From Actinomycetes bacterium (GTDB lineage: Bacteria; Actinomycetota; Acidimicrobiia; Acidimicrobiales; Acidimicrobiaceae): a stretch of DNA of 19,075 bases. The stretch spans positions 1-19,075 of the forward strand of contig JAKAPB010000005.1 in NCBI GenBank assembly GCA_021823045.1, read 5' to 3'. Below the pieces are notes generated by a model that worked only from the letters and a program-made list of their open reading frames with translations, ran no database searches and was not told where the DNA came from. Made by a program: the position numbers and the translations under genes. Shown here piece after piece: positions 1 to 6,909 of the stretch; the first letter of the stretch is position 1; each line of letters begins with the position of its first letter.

Positions 1-6
1 CTTCTT

Positions 7-142
7 GCAAGACTGTTTTATGTGGCGGCTGGGCCCTGCGCGGCGTAGGTCGGTGAACCGGGTCAGGGCCGGAAGGCAGCAGCCCTCAGCCGCTTCCTGC
101 GGGTGCCGCAGTAAGCCTGGCCGTCACATAAAACAGTCTTGC
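7..142 (+). ncRNA. ffs: Signal recognition particle RNA (4.5S/small SRP RNA)
   Basis: This is the RNA scaffold of the signal recognition particle, which binds Ffh and targets nascent membrane proteins to the SecYEG translocon. The conserved apical domain is plain: GTCAGG at 62-67, a GGAA tetraloop at 71-74 closed by C-G, and AGCAG at 78-82, the asymmetric loop bound by the Ffh M domain. The ends form a long closing helix: bases 7-28 pair with 121-142 in 22 consecutive pairs with one G-U wobble (G25-U124). The strand is fixed by the GGAA loop and AGCAG order. Placement near dnaX and recR matches many bacteria, where ffs lies close to dnaX. The promoter is off the window, since only six bases precede the helix. 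The exact ends are inferred from the helix; no T-run terminator follows it. Confidence 0.93.
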
Positions 143-762
143 GGAAGGCGTCTGCTTTGATCGAACCTTGACACAAACCGTTATATGAAACCCATACAAT
201 ACAACTCACGCAGTTCCGATCTTCACTTACTGCTTCATCGAGGATAGTTTGACCGTCATTCAAGCCGGGGTTGACGCTGAGGGGTTTAGCCCAGAGCTTT
301 GCTTTCCACAGTCGTTACCTCCGGTGTAACTCATCATTGGGCTTTCACTAGCCGAGGCTCTGGACTGAGTTAGCCAGTACCCAGCCCATTACACTCAAGC
401 GGATCGAGCCGAAAGGTAGCCAATGGTTTCCGTCTCCCACTTGCTGGAAATTAGGCCCGGAGGATAGGCCTCATCGGCCGGTTGGGATTTTCTTCAGGCC
501 GATTCAACTCCGCACTCGATGCGTTGCGTCGATACGAGATTAAGTCCCATTGCCCTTAGGGAGAGGTCCGACATATCTTGGAAGGACCTTCTCTGGTGTA
601 ACTGAAGCTAAAGGGACGCGCGCGAACTGACGCACAACCATCTCCCATCAACGGTATACGGACTTATCCGAAAGGCTTTAGCAATCGTGCATTGGTTTTT
701 CGAGCCCGACACGCCCCTTTTGTTTCGGTTTCTCCCGCTATCTTTCGGTGTAGTTTGATTCC
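143..762. other. Long non-coding stretch with inverted repeats
   Basis: About 620 bp lie between ffs and the ridA-like gene with no convincing coding region. Visible structure includes ATCGGCC (473-479) pairing with GGCCGAT (497-503), a 9-bp hairpin with one bulge (561-569 with 584-593), CCAGAGC near 291 pairing with GCTCTGG near 357, and a 9-base direct repeat GGTGTAACT (323-331 and 595-603). A TTGACA at 168-173 has no properly spaced -10. I looked for conserved motifs of RNase P RNA, tmRNA, T-box leaders, and cobalamin and c-di-GMP riboswitches and did not find them. It may hold an unrecognised small RNA or decayed sequence. Confidence 0.4.
751..756 (+). promoter_or_regulatory. Putative -10 element of ridA-like gene (leaderless)
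   Basis: TAGTTT fits the actinobacterial TANNNT -10 pattern. Exactly six bases separate it from the ATG at 763, so transcription would begin at or next to the start codon. No Shine-Dalgarno sequence is visible before the gene. The -35 region is poor, so the call rests on the -10 and its spacing. Confidence 0.45.
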
Positions 763-1224
763 ATGACAACTGATATCTATCAACGCCTTGAAGATCTAGG
801 AATCACTCTTGGTGAGCCACCGGCGCCAAAAGGCTCCTACCTGCCAATTTTGACCCATGGAAATGTTTGCTACCTCTCGGGCTCACTGCCCTATCTGGAT
901 GGCGAACTGCTCCATAGTGGCATCGTCGGAAAAGACATCGATGCCGAGACCGCTAAGTTGGCCGCCGCTCAGTGTGTTAAGAATTCGCTGTCGGTAATTC
1001 ATCATTCCCTCGGCGGCATCGACAGGGTAAAAAGGGTGCTCAAGGTCGTGGGCTTCGTGGCCTGTACTGCGGACTTTACACAGCAACCCAGCGTCGTAAA
1101 CGGTGCTTCGGATCTCCTTGTAGAGATATTCGGTGAGTCCGGGCGACACGCAAGGTCCGCAGTGGGGGTTGCATCACTGCCCCTCGGATCTTCGGTTGAA
1201 ATCGAGATGATCATCGCCATTTGA
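763..1224 (+). CDS. RidA/YjgF/UK114-family protein
   Basis: A 153-residue protein of the RidA superfamily, subgroup with an N-terminal LGITLGEPPAPKGSYLP-type opening. Archetypal RidA hydrolyses reactive 2-aminoacrylate and other enamines or imines released by PLP enzymes; this subgroup is often of unknown substrate. The family signature is present: YLSGSLP at about 37-43 and, near the C-terminus, ARSAVGVASLP with Arg131 at the position of the substrate-carboxylate-binding Arg105 of E. coli RidA, followed by the usual SSVEIEMI strand. Length is slightly above the ~130 residues of classic RidA because of the N-terminal extension. The start is the ATG six bases after TAGTTT, with no SD. The gene is convergent with recR, leaving 56 bp between stops. 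The imine deaminase role is inferred from the retained arginine. Confidence 0.85.
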   Translation: MTTDIYQRLEDLGITLGEPPAPKGSYLPILTHGNVCYLSGSLPYLDGELLHSGIVGKDIDAETAKLAAAQCVKNSLSVIHHSLGGIDRVKRVLKVVGFVACTADFTQQPSVVNGASDLLVEIFGESGRHARSAVGVASLPLGSSVEIEMIIAI

Positions 1225-1267
1225 ACCAGTCGGGAGCTCACTTTGCACCTTCAAAGGTAAGGATTGC

Positions 1268-1290
1268 GCTCCTAGGACGTTCAAAGGAGC
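1268..1290. repeat. Inverted repeat between convergent ridA-like and recR genes
   Basis: GCTCC (1268-1272) and GGAGC (1286-1290) form a 5-bp stem around a 13-base loop and overlap the recR stop codon at 1281-1283. It is too weak, and lacks a T-run, to be called a terminator with confidence. Confidence 0.2.
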
Positions 1291-1874
1291 CTTCTACCGC
1301 TTAGAGCTCGTCCGATTGTGAGTTCGTCGGCGTAATCCAAATCTCCGCCAACGGGGAGCCCAGAGGCTATCCGTGTGACCGTGATTCCACTATCTTGTAG
1401 CTGCCTAGCGAGGTACATCGCCGTGGCCTCACCCTCGATATTCGGGTTCGTACACAAGATGACCTCAATGATTGTCGCATCAGTCAATCTTTTTAGCAGC
1501 TCTTTGACCTTTATGCGATCTGGTCCGATTCCCTCTATCGGATTGAGGGCACCTTGCAAAACGTGATAGAGACCTTTGTACTCTTTAGTTCTTTCTAGCG
1601 CAACCACGTCCTTAGGCTCCTCGACTACACAGATCACCGTGCGATCTCGAGTCGCGTCTTCGCAGATTTCGCAGATTGAACCTTCGGAGAAATTAAAGCA
1701 AACTTCACAGAAAGTCGCTTGGTCCTTCGCCCTCCTAATCGCGTCCGCTAGGCGATAGACATCATTTCGTTCCGAGCGCAAAAGGTAAAAGGCTATCCTT
1801 TGGGCTGATCTTGGCCCTATCCCAGGCAGGCGGCCCAGCTCTTCGATAAGATCCCTCACACTAGGCGTATACAT
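1281..1874 (-). CDS. recR: Recombination protein RecR
   Basis: RecR, 197 residues, the usual length. With RecO and RecF it loads RecA onto SSB-coated gapped DNA. The domain order is intact: N-terminal helix-hairpin-helix (LPGIGPRSAQRIA, 16-28), a four-cysteine zinc finger with Cys56, Cys59, Cys68 and Cys71 (CEVC and CEIC pairs), then a Toprim domain from about 79 that includes VVEEPKDV and TNPNIEGEATA (142-152), and the conserved C-terminal SGLPVGGDLDYADELTIGRAL (171-191). It starts only 8 bp after the dnaX stop on the same strand, so it is almost certainly co-transcribed and translationally coupled. The ybaB gene that usually sits between dnaX and recR is missing. Nothing in the protein suggests loss of function. 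Confidence 0.97.
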   Translation of the reverse strand: MYTPSVRDLIEELGRLPGIGPRSAQRIAFYLLRSERNDVYRLADAIRRAKDQATFCEVCFNFSEGSICEICEDATRDRTVICVVEEPKDVVALERTKEYKGLYHVLQGALNPIEGIGPDRIKVKELLKRLTDATIIEVILCTNPNIEGEATAMYLARQLQDSGITVTRIASGLPVGGDLDYADELTIGRALSGRRLL

Positions 1875-1882
1875 CTAACTTC

Positions 1883-3829
1883 TCATATCCCCTTCTGGGC
1901 TATCTCTCGCGTACCAGGAAAGACCGATTCTATGACCGCACCGAGGCCGTCGGCGGTCGACTCGGCTGGCACTGATAGGTCAATAAATGACTCTTGTTCC
2001 TCATCCGGCGAATCGGAGACAGCTAGCTCCGAACCGGTTAACTCCTCTTCCGCTTTGAGCACTACCCGGATGCTAGCCAGTGAGAAGTGAGCCTTTATCG
2101 CCGCCTCCACCTCTGCTAAGTACTCTGCGCATCGGTCTCGGTGTACCCGGTTAGGAAGGACGATAACTACTTGGTCTCCTACTACCGAGAGGCACCTGCC
2201 TGCGACGAAGCGTGCCCGTGCCTTATGCGAGACGGTAGTCAGGATCTCGTCATTAAAAGATGCTGCGAGGCGATCCCTGTTGAAAGCGGATCCGATCTTC
2301 TCCTCGAGCTTCGAGAGTTGATCGACCGCTGGGTTGCCAGGCAAATCCTGCACTCGCTCAGAATTGGCTCGGCCGAAGAATTCCCCTTCCCCGATTGCTC
2401 CTTGGCCCTTGAGGCTGGGTACAACTGGAGCCAAGGTCTCCTGGTCCTCACGATCTGTCTTAGCAGGTGTCTTCTCGGCGTCCATACGTCTGTCGCTCGG
2501 CCGGGGAACTCTCATACCTGCCCTGATGCCAGCCAGCTGATCTCCAATTTGGGGGCGCATTGAGAGCACCGAGGTGTCGGGGGGTTCGTCGATCCGAGGA
2601 GGCTTTGACTCTGTAGCCCCACCAGGAGTCGAATCAGTCATGACCCTAGGTACGCGCTGTGGAATTGCTTCGGTGGAAGTCTTTGCAACACTCGCCTTAC
2701 CCATAAGGGCAAATTCGCCTTCGAGCTTGGTCAACCTCGCCTCCAATGCAGCGACCCTGGAGTCATCGGCCCCGACATTGCGAGGCGGGCTGCAGAGGGC
2801 CAAAAGGCTTGCCTGGAGAATCAATGTCGGGTCAATAGCGTCTTTTAGGGTAGGGGCGATACGCGCTAGGCCCTGGACAAAGCGCACTATCGATGCTAAA
2901 GAGACCGGCCCAAAGCCACTCTTTGTTGCTTCAGCTATCAGTTCAGATTTTCCGTCACCCCCAGCGACAACCACAAAGGCATCTCTAGCGACAGAGATAA
3001 GCTCTTCCAAGATCCTCTGCGGGTCATAGCCGTCTTCGGTTAGCTTTATCGTCAGATCAAAGGCCATCTCGGTTTGGGAGCCAATGATTGAAGCCGCGAG
3101 CCTGGGGACAGAGCCAGCTGACCCTTCAGGTACGCCCCCTAAGGCAGCTACCTGATCCAAAAAAGAAAGGGTATCCCTGGCGGATCCAGACCCCCTCTTC
3201 GCCACCCATTCGAAAGCTTTCTCTTCAAGGTCTATGCCGGCCGCCAAAGACACGCTCTTAGCCAGGTCTTCCAGCAGCTTCGGTTGAAGAAGCTTGAATT
3301 CAAAATGCTGTGCCCTGCTTCGAATCGTCGCTAGTACTTTCTGGGGATCGGTAGTAGCTAAGACGAATACGACCCGCGCCGGTGGCTCTTCCAGAGTCTT
3401 CAAAAGAGCCGACGCTGCTGCGTTAGAAAGCATGTGGACTTCGTCGATGATGTAGACCTTCCACTCACCTATTGAAGCATTAGCTACCGTTGCAATTAGG
3501 GACCGAATCGACTCAACACCCGAATTAGAAGCGGCGTCAAGTTCCTCGACGTCGAAGGAGCGCCCCTCGAGTACCGAGATGCATGATGCACATTGACAAC
3601 ACGGCTCTCCGTCTACAACCGAGGAGCAGTTCAGCGCCTTGGCCAAGATCCTCGCCGTAGAGGTTTTCCCGGTACCACGGGGTCCGGAAAATAGGTACAG
3701 ATGAGAAACCCGATCCAAAGCGACCGCGTTCCTCAGTGCGGCGGTCACATGGTCTTGGCCAATGACCTCTCCAAAGCGCTGAGGTCTAAAGCGGCGGTAT
3801 AGGGAGACGTGATCGACGGTTGTAGCCAC
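1883..3829 (-). CDS. dnaX: DNA polymerase III subunit gamma/tau
   Basis: The clamp-loader ATPase of the replicative polymerase, 648 residues. The AAA+ module is complete: Walker A GPRGTGKT at 49-56, a four-cysteine zinc site (Cys68, Cys77, Cys80, Cys83), Walker B ending in DEVH (129-132), and the sensor segment ATIRSRAQHF (167-176). In the last motif the usual SRC cysteine is alanine but the arginine finger Arg172 is kept. AAA lid and clamp-loader domain III follow to about 365, then a Pro/charged linker, and a tau-like C-terminal domain around 515-600. The start is GTG (cac at 3827-3829), supported by a well-formed promoter that would begin transcription on that codon. No classic A-rich slippery site for gamma production was noticed. 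recR follows directly. Confidence 0.96.
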   Translation of the reverse strand: MATTVDHVSLYRRFRPQRFGEVIGQDHVTAALRNAVALDRVSHLYLFSGPRGTGKTSTARILAKALNCSSVVDGEPCCQCASCISVLEGRSFDVEELDAASNSGVESIRSLIATVANASIGEWKVYIIDEVHMLSNAAASALLKTLEEPPARVVFVLATTDPQKVLATIRSRAQHFEFKLLQPKLLEDLAKSVSLAAGIDLEEKAFEWVAKRGSGSARDTLSFLDQVAALGGVPEGSAGSVPRLAASIIGSQTEMAFDLTIKLTEDGYDPQRILEELISVARDAFVVVAGGDGKSELIAEATKSGFGPVSLASIVRFVQGLARIAPTLKDAIDPTLILQASLLALCSPPRNVGADDSRVAALEARLTKLEGEFALMGKASVAKTSTEAIPQRVPRVMTDSTPGGATESKPPRIDEPPDTSVLSMRPQIGDQLAGIRAGMRVPRPSDRRMDAEKTPAKTDREDQETLAPVVPSLKGQGAIGEGEFFGRANSERVQDLPGNPAVDQLSKLEEKIGSAFNRDRLAASFNDEILTTVSHKARARFVAGRCLSVVGDQVVIVLPNRVHRDRCAEYLAEVEAAIKAHFSLASIRVVLKAEEELTGSELAVSDSPDEEQESFIDLSVPAESTADGLGAVIESVFPGTREIAQKGI

Positions 3830-3835
3830 AGTGCG

Positions 3836-3863
3836 ATAATAGTCGACGCGCCATGATTGCCAA
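3836..3863 (-). promoter_or_regulatory. dnaX promoter, predicted leaderless
   Basis: Read on the minus strand, TTGGCA (3863-3858) lies 16 bp before TATTAT (3841-3836). Each hexamer matches the sigma-70-type consensus at five of six bases. Six bases then separate the -10 from the GTG start at 3829, which puts +1 on the start codon itself. No SD precedes the GTG. The sequence therefore predicts a leaderless dnaX-recR mRNA. Confidence 0.6.
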
Positions 3864-4197
3864 CTTTAGATATCTTCGAACCTTTGCCAAAGGTAGGATT
3901 CTGCTTTTTTAGGACCACGAGTTAGCCAACTTTGACTTGGCTTTTCTCCGCAACAAACCGCAGCTTCGTCCCAGGCACCATCCGATCCCGTTGGATCATA
4001 AACGAGCTCGTATTTGGTAAAAGTCCAGGCCAAATTCCGTCCTGCGGACGTGCCGTATCGGGTGGAAATGCTATGGTAATGATCTACTAACTTTTATCGG
4101 ACTTCGAAGGCTCAGATTTACGAAGTAAAACCTTAGCCTGCTAGGGCAGTCGGTTGCCAAAACCGAGGTATGGCCAGCAACTTTAGAAAGGGCGAGC
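3864..4197. other. dnaX-bioY divergent intergenic region with palindromes
   Basis: No gene is visible here. The region holds CCTTTGCCAAAGG (3881-3893), AGCCAA/TTGGCT (3924-3929 and 3937-3942) followed by TTTT, TTTACGAAGTAAA (4117-4129) and CGGTT/AACCG (4151-4165). The last two lie within 85 bp of bioY and are candidates for a biotin-responsive operator or other control of bioY. They do not match a BioR or BirA site that I can recognise. I could not place a convincing bioY -35/-10 pair. Confidence 0.35.
4187..4192 (+). promoter_or_regulatory. Ribosome binding site of bioY
   Basis: AAAGGG lies five bases before the ATG at 4198 and fixes the bioY start. It implies a leader-bearing mRNA, unlike dnaX and the ridA-like gene nearby. 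Confidence 0.6.
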
Positions 4198-4815
4198 ATG
4201 CAAGAATCTGCTTCCATTCAGAGAAATAACTCCAGATCACTTCGGTTTCTCCTGGACGCTGTAGCTAGTGGCTCTATAGCGACAGTCATATCCGTCGTCA
4301 CCTACGCAACGCTGATTGGCGTCTCTGCTCAGTTCGCCTTCCACCTCAGCTTCACCCCGGTGCCGATAACCCTTCAGACATTTGCGGTACTGTTCGGTGG
4401 AGCTGCCTTGGGCTCGAAGCGGGCCGTTTCCGGCACCCTTCTCTACATGATTGTCGGACTCATAGGGTTGCCTTGGTTCGCAGGAGCTACCGGCGGGATA
4501 AGCGTCGCCTCTTCACCCTCAATGGGTTACATAGTTGGATTCGTCTTCGCTTCCTACTTGGTAGGACTCTTAGCGGAAAGGGGTTGGGACCGCACCGTCG
4601 CCAAGACGCTAGTTTTGGTAATTGCAGGAAATATTGTGATTTACCTATTTGGTGCTTCGTGGCTCGCCACGTCCCTTGGAATCACGGCTTCGAAGGCCTT
4701 CCAACTCGGCGTTTCGCCTTTCCTCGTCGGGGACGCTTTGAAGGCAATCCTGGCGACAGTCGCCCTGCCTGTCGCATGGCTAGGCCTATCCAAGATCGAA
4801 AGTCACAAGGGCTAG
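4198..4815 (+). CDS. bioY: Biotin transporter BioY (ECF S component)
   Basis: A 205-residue integral membrane protein of the BioY family, the substrate-binding subunit of energy-coupling-factor biotin importers. Family landmarks are present: TPVPITLQTFAVLFGGAALG (53-72), GLPWFAGATGG (90-100), SPSMGYIVGFVFASYLVG (106-123) and the C-terminal PFLVGDALKAILA (174-186). About six hydrophobic segments cover residues 25-197. No EcfA ATPase or EcfT gene is adjacent, so it either uses a shared ECF module encoded elsewhere or works alone. The gene stands by itself, preceded by palindromes that might be operators and followed directly by a strong terminator. The start is set by AAAGGG five bases upstream. 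Confidence 0.93.
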   Translation: MQESASIQRNNSRSLRFLLDAVASGSIATVISVVTYATLIGVSAQFAFHLSFTPVPITLQTFAVLFGGAALGSKRAVSGTLLYMIVGLIGLPWFAGATGGISVASSPSMGYIVGFVFASYLVGLLAERGWDRTVAKTLVLVIAGNIVIYLFGASWLATSLGITASKAFQLGVSPFLVGDALKAILATVALPVAWLGLSKIESHKG

Positions 4816-4829
4816 TTACACTCGTCCAT

Positions 4830-4889
4830 AAAGGGGCTCTGGCTGACGTCGATACTTCGCTATCGTCTCTGGCCAGAGCCCCTTTTCTA
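4830..4889 (+). terminator. Rho-independent terminator after bioY
   Basis: AAAGGGGCTCTGGC (4830-4843) pairs perfectly with 4872-4885, a 14-bp stem. The 28-base loop can itself fold through CGATA/TATCG. The stem runs into TTTTCTAT on the plus strand. It ends bioY transcription and lies at the broken 3' end of the opposing aat remnant, so it may work in both directions. Confidence 0.85.
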
Positions 4890-5282
4890 TATACAGCCCT
4901 GCAGGGTTAGTAACCCTTCGGACCGAACCAAAGCGCAGTGACTTACGACTTCCGAAAATGCACTATCTACTCGTATCTCAAAATTAGCGAGCTCCTTGCG
5001 AAGGGACCTATGAAGCCTGAGCTCGGACCGGGGCGAGTCACTTGTCTCTTTTAGCCGGAAAATGCCCCTACCGACGGGAGAGAACCACCCGATGCGAGCT
5101 TCACCGGCGAAATCCACCTCCATAGGAAATATCCCAGAGCGATATCCGTCTAAAAGCTGCCCAGGACTCAGTTCTTCGCCAACAAATAGCAGGTCACCAA
5201 TGTCAGGAGACTGACTTAGCCGTCGAATAACCGACGAAAGGTCCGGAAGAACCTCAACCATGTCTAGATCGAATTTGGTCAA
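4887..5282 (-). pseudogene. aat: Truncated leucyl/phenylalanyl-tRNA-protein transferase
   Basis: Aat adds Leu or Phe from aminoacyl-tRNA to N-terminal Lys/Arg, marking proteins for ClpS-ClpAP decay. The N-terminal part is clearly recognisable: GEELSPGQLLDGYRSGIFP (35-53), GWFSPVGRGIF (65-75), LHRSLRK (90-96) and RVDSAFSEVVSHCA (104-117). The usual next motif (E-G-T-W-I-T) is broken after Ser-Glu-Gly at residue 123. Eight unrelated residues follow before a stop, where about 100 more, including most of the GNAT-like catalytic domain, would be expected. Only bioY and its terminator lie beyond the break, so a simple frameshift cannot restore the gene. Codon 1 here is TTG; an ATG at 5261 is an alternative. 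It is probably a deletion remnant, although the open part is free of stops, which suggests a recent event or a retained short product. Confidence 0.78.
4897..4916. repeat. Overlapping palindromes at the aat break point
   Basis: CCCTGCAGGG (4897-4906) is a perfect 10-bp palindrome and overlaps GGGTTAGTAACCC (4904-4916), a perfect 13-base inverted repeat. Both lie exactly where the Aat reading frame leaves its family, next to the bioY terminator. They are plausible hairpins or deletion end points. Confidence 0.55.
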
Positions 5283-5323
5283 TAGGAAGCTTTTGGTCCA
5301 TTGAGTTGGTAACCTTTTGGGCT

Positions 5324-6883
5324 ATGTCGGAACACCCGATGTCTGAAAGACTAGCTGAACTAAATAGGCGTAGAAGCGAGGCCCTGAACGCAGGTTCACC
5401 CCGCGCAATCGAGCGCCAGCATCAAAAAGGAAAGATGACTGCCCGAGAGAGGGTCGAATACCTCCTCGATGAAGGATCCTTTCAAGAACTCGATATGTTG
5501 GCGCGCCATCGAGCGCATGGAATGGGTCTAGACGATACCCGCCCATATACCGACGGCGTAATAACCGGATTTGGAACGATCGACGGCAGAAGGGTCTGCA
5601 TATTCTCTCAAGATTTCACCGTATTCGGTGGTGCGCTTGGAGAGGTGTTTGCCGAAAAGATCCACAAGGTCATGGACCTTGCTAGCTCGGTCGGGGTACC
5701 TATGATCGGTCTGAACGACGGTGCTGGTGCGAGGATTCAAGAGGGTGTAGTGTCCCTTCACTCCTACGGAGGGATCTTTAGACGAAACGTCAGAAGTTCA
5801 GGAGTGATACCGCAGATCAGCGTAGTCTTAGGGCCATGCGCAGGTGGTGCGGTTTACTCACCGGCGATGACCGATTTCATCTTTATGGTCAAAGAGACCT
5901 CACATATGTTCATCACAGGTCCTGACGTAGTCAAGACCGTCACTGGCGAAGAAGTGACCCTCGAAGAGCTCGGCGGGGCCATGAGTCACGCTACCAAGTC
6001 TGGAGTAGCAACTTTTGTCCTAGACGACGAGAAGTCCTGCCTAGACGAGGTGAAGTACCTGATTAGCTTCCTTCCAGCTAACAACATGGAAGAGCCACCC
6101 TTGCAGCCTTCGGGCGACGATCCGGAAAGGCTGGTCCCCGAACTCTCCACCATGATGCCAGCTAGTCCGAACCAGCCATACGACATGAAGAAGGTAATAT
6201 CGCTGGTTCTCGACGACGGAGACTACCTAGAATACTTCTCCCATTGGGCTCAGAATATAACCTGCGGCCGAGGGCGCATTGACGGTCACGTTGTCGGGAT
6301 AGTCGGGAACCAGCCGGCCGTTCTGGCCGGAGTGTTGGACATAGACTCGTCCGAAAAGGCCGCACGGTTCGTAAGGACCTGCGACTCGTTCAACATCCCG
6401 ATTGTAACTTTCGTCGACGTTCCGGGATTCATGCCCGGGGTTGACCAGGAGTACGGAGGGATCATTCGCCATGGAGCGAAACTACTCTACGCCTACTGCG
6501 AAGCGACGGTTCCACGGGTTCAAATCATTACCAGAAAGGCCTACGGCGGGGCCTATGTCGTCATGAACTCAAAGAGCGTTGGTGCAGACCTGGCTTATGC
6601 CTGGCCTTCGGCGGAACTGGCAGTGATGGGTCCTCAGGGGGCAGTTGAAGTACTCCATCGAAGAGAAATAGCCGGCTCAGACGATCCGGTTTCACGTCGC
6701 TTAGAACTCGTCGAAGAGTACACCGAGAGATACGCAAATCCCTATGTGGCTGCCGAACGGGGATTTGTCGACGATGTTATCGACCCGCAAGAAACCCGAA
6801 AGGTGCTCGTTCAAGCGCTCCGGATCCTCAGGACTAAGAAGGAAGATCTGCCGAGAAGGAAGCACGGCAATGTACCTCTGTAA
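5324..6883 (+). CDS. Acyl-CoA (propionyl-CoA) carboxylase beta subunit
   Basis: The biotin-dependent carboxyltransferase subunit, PccB/AccD family, 519 residues from the ATG at 5324 (an upstream in-frame TTG at 5306 would add six). It moves CO2 from carboxybiotin to propionyl-CoA or acetyl-CoA, giving methylmalonyl- or malonyl-CoA. N- and C-terminal crotonase-like halves are complete. The oxyanion motifs GPCAGGAVYSPA (170-181) and KAYGGAYVVM (405-414) are present, as is the AWPSAELAVMGPQGAVEVLHR block (426-446). At the residue known to tune substrate choice (Asp422 in Streptomyces PccB) this protein has Val412. A small epsilon-like gene follows after 26 bp; no biotin-carboxylase alpha gene is nearby. 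The 5' side has no SD, but TAACCT ends eight bases before the ATG. Confidence 0.93.
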   Translation: MSEHPMSERLAELNRRRSEALNAGSPRAIERQHQKGKMTARERVEYLLDEGSFQELDMLARHRAHGMGLDDTRPYTDGVITGFGTIDGRRVCIFSQDFTVFGGALGEVFAEKIHKVMDLASSVGVPMIGLNDGAGARIQEGVVSLHSYGGIFRRNVRSSGVIPQISVVLGPCAGGAVYSPAMTDFIFMVKETSHMFITGPDVVKTVTGEEVTLEELGGAMSHATKSGVATFVLDDEKSCLDEVKYLISFLPANNMEEPPLQPSGDDPERLVPELSTMMPASPNQPYDMKKVISLVLDDGDYLEYFSHWAQNITCGRGRIDGHVVGIVGNQPAVLAGVLDIDSSEKAARFVRTCDSFNIPIVTFVDVPGFMPGVDQEYGGIIRHGAKLLYAYCEATVPRVQIITRKAYGGAYVVMNSKSVGADLAYAWPSAELAVMGPQGAVEVLHRREIAGSDDPVSRRLELVEEYTERYANPYVAAERGFVDDVIDPQETRKVLVQALRILRTKKEDLPRRKHGNVPL

Positions 6884-6909
6884 AAGAAAACCGTAGGGAC
6901 AGAGATCCA

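Noticed and set aside
168..200. TTGACA followed by TACAAT as a promoter after ffs
   Set aside because: Spacing is 21 bp, too long for a sigma-70-type promoter, and nothing recognisable lies downstream.
143..762. Possible RNase P RNA, tmRNA, T-box, cobalamin or c-di-GMP riboswitch
   Set aside because: None of the conserved core motifs of these RNAs could be found on either strand.
2141..2563. 140-codon open frame on the plus strand inside dnaX
   Set aside because: Antisense to the linker and C-terminal region of a well-supported dnaX; no family resemblance and no start signals.
4473..4910. 145-codon frame overlapping bioY and its terminator
   Set aside because: It reads through the terminator hairpin and has Arg-rich, shadow-type composition; bioY is the conserved frame.
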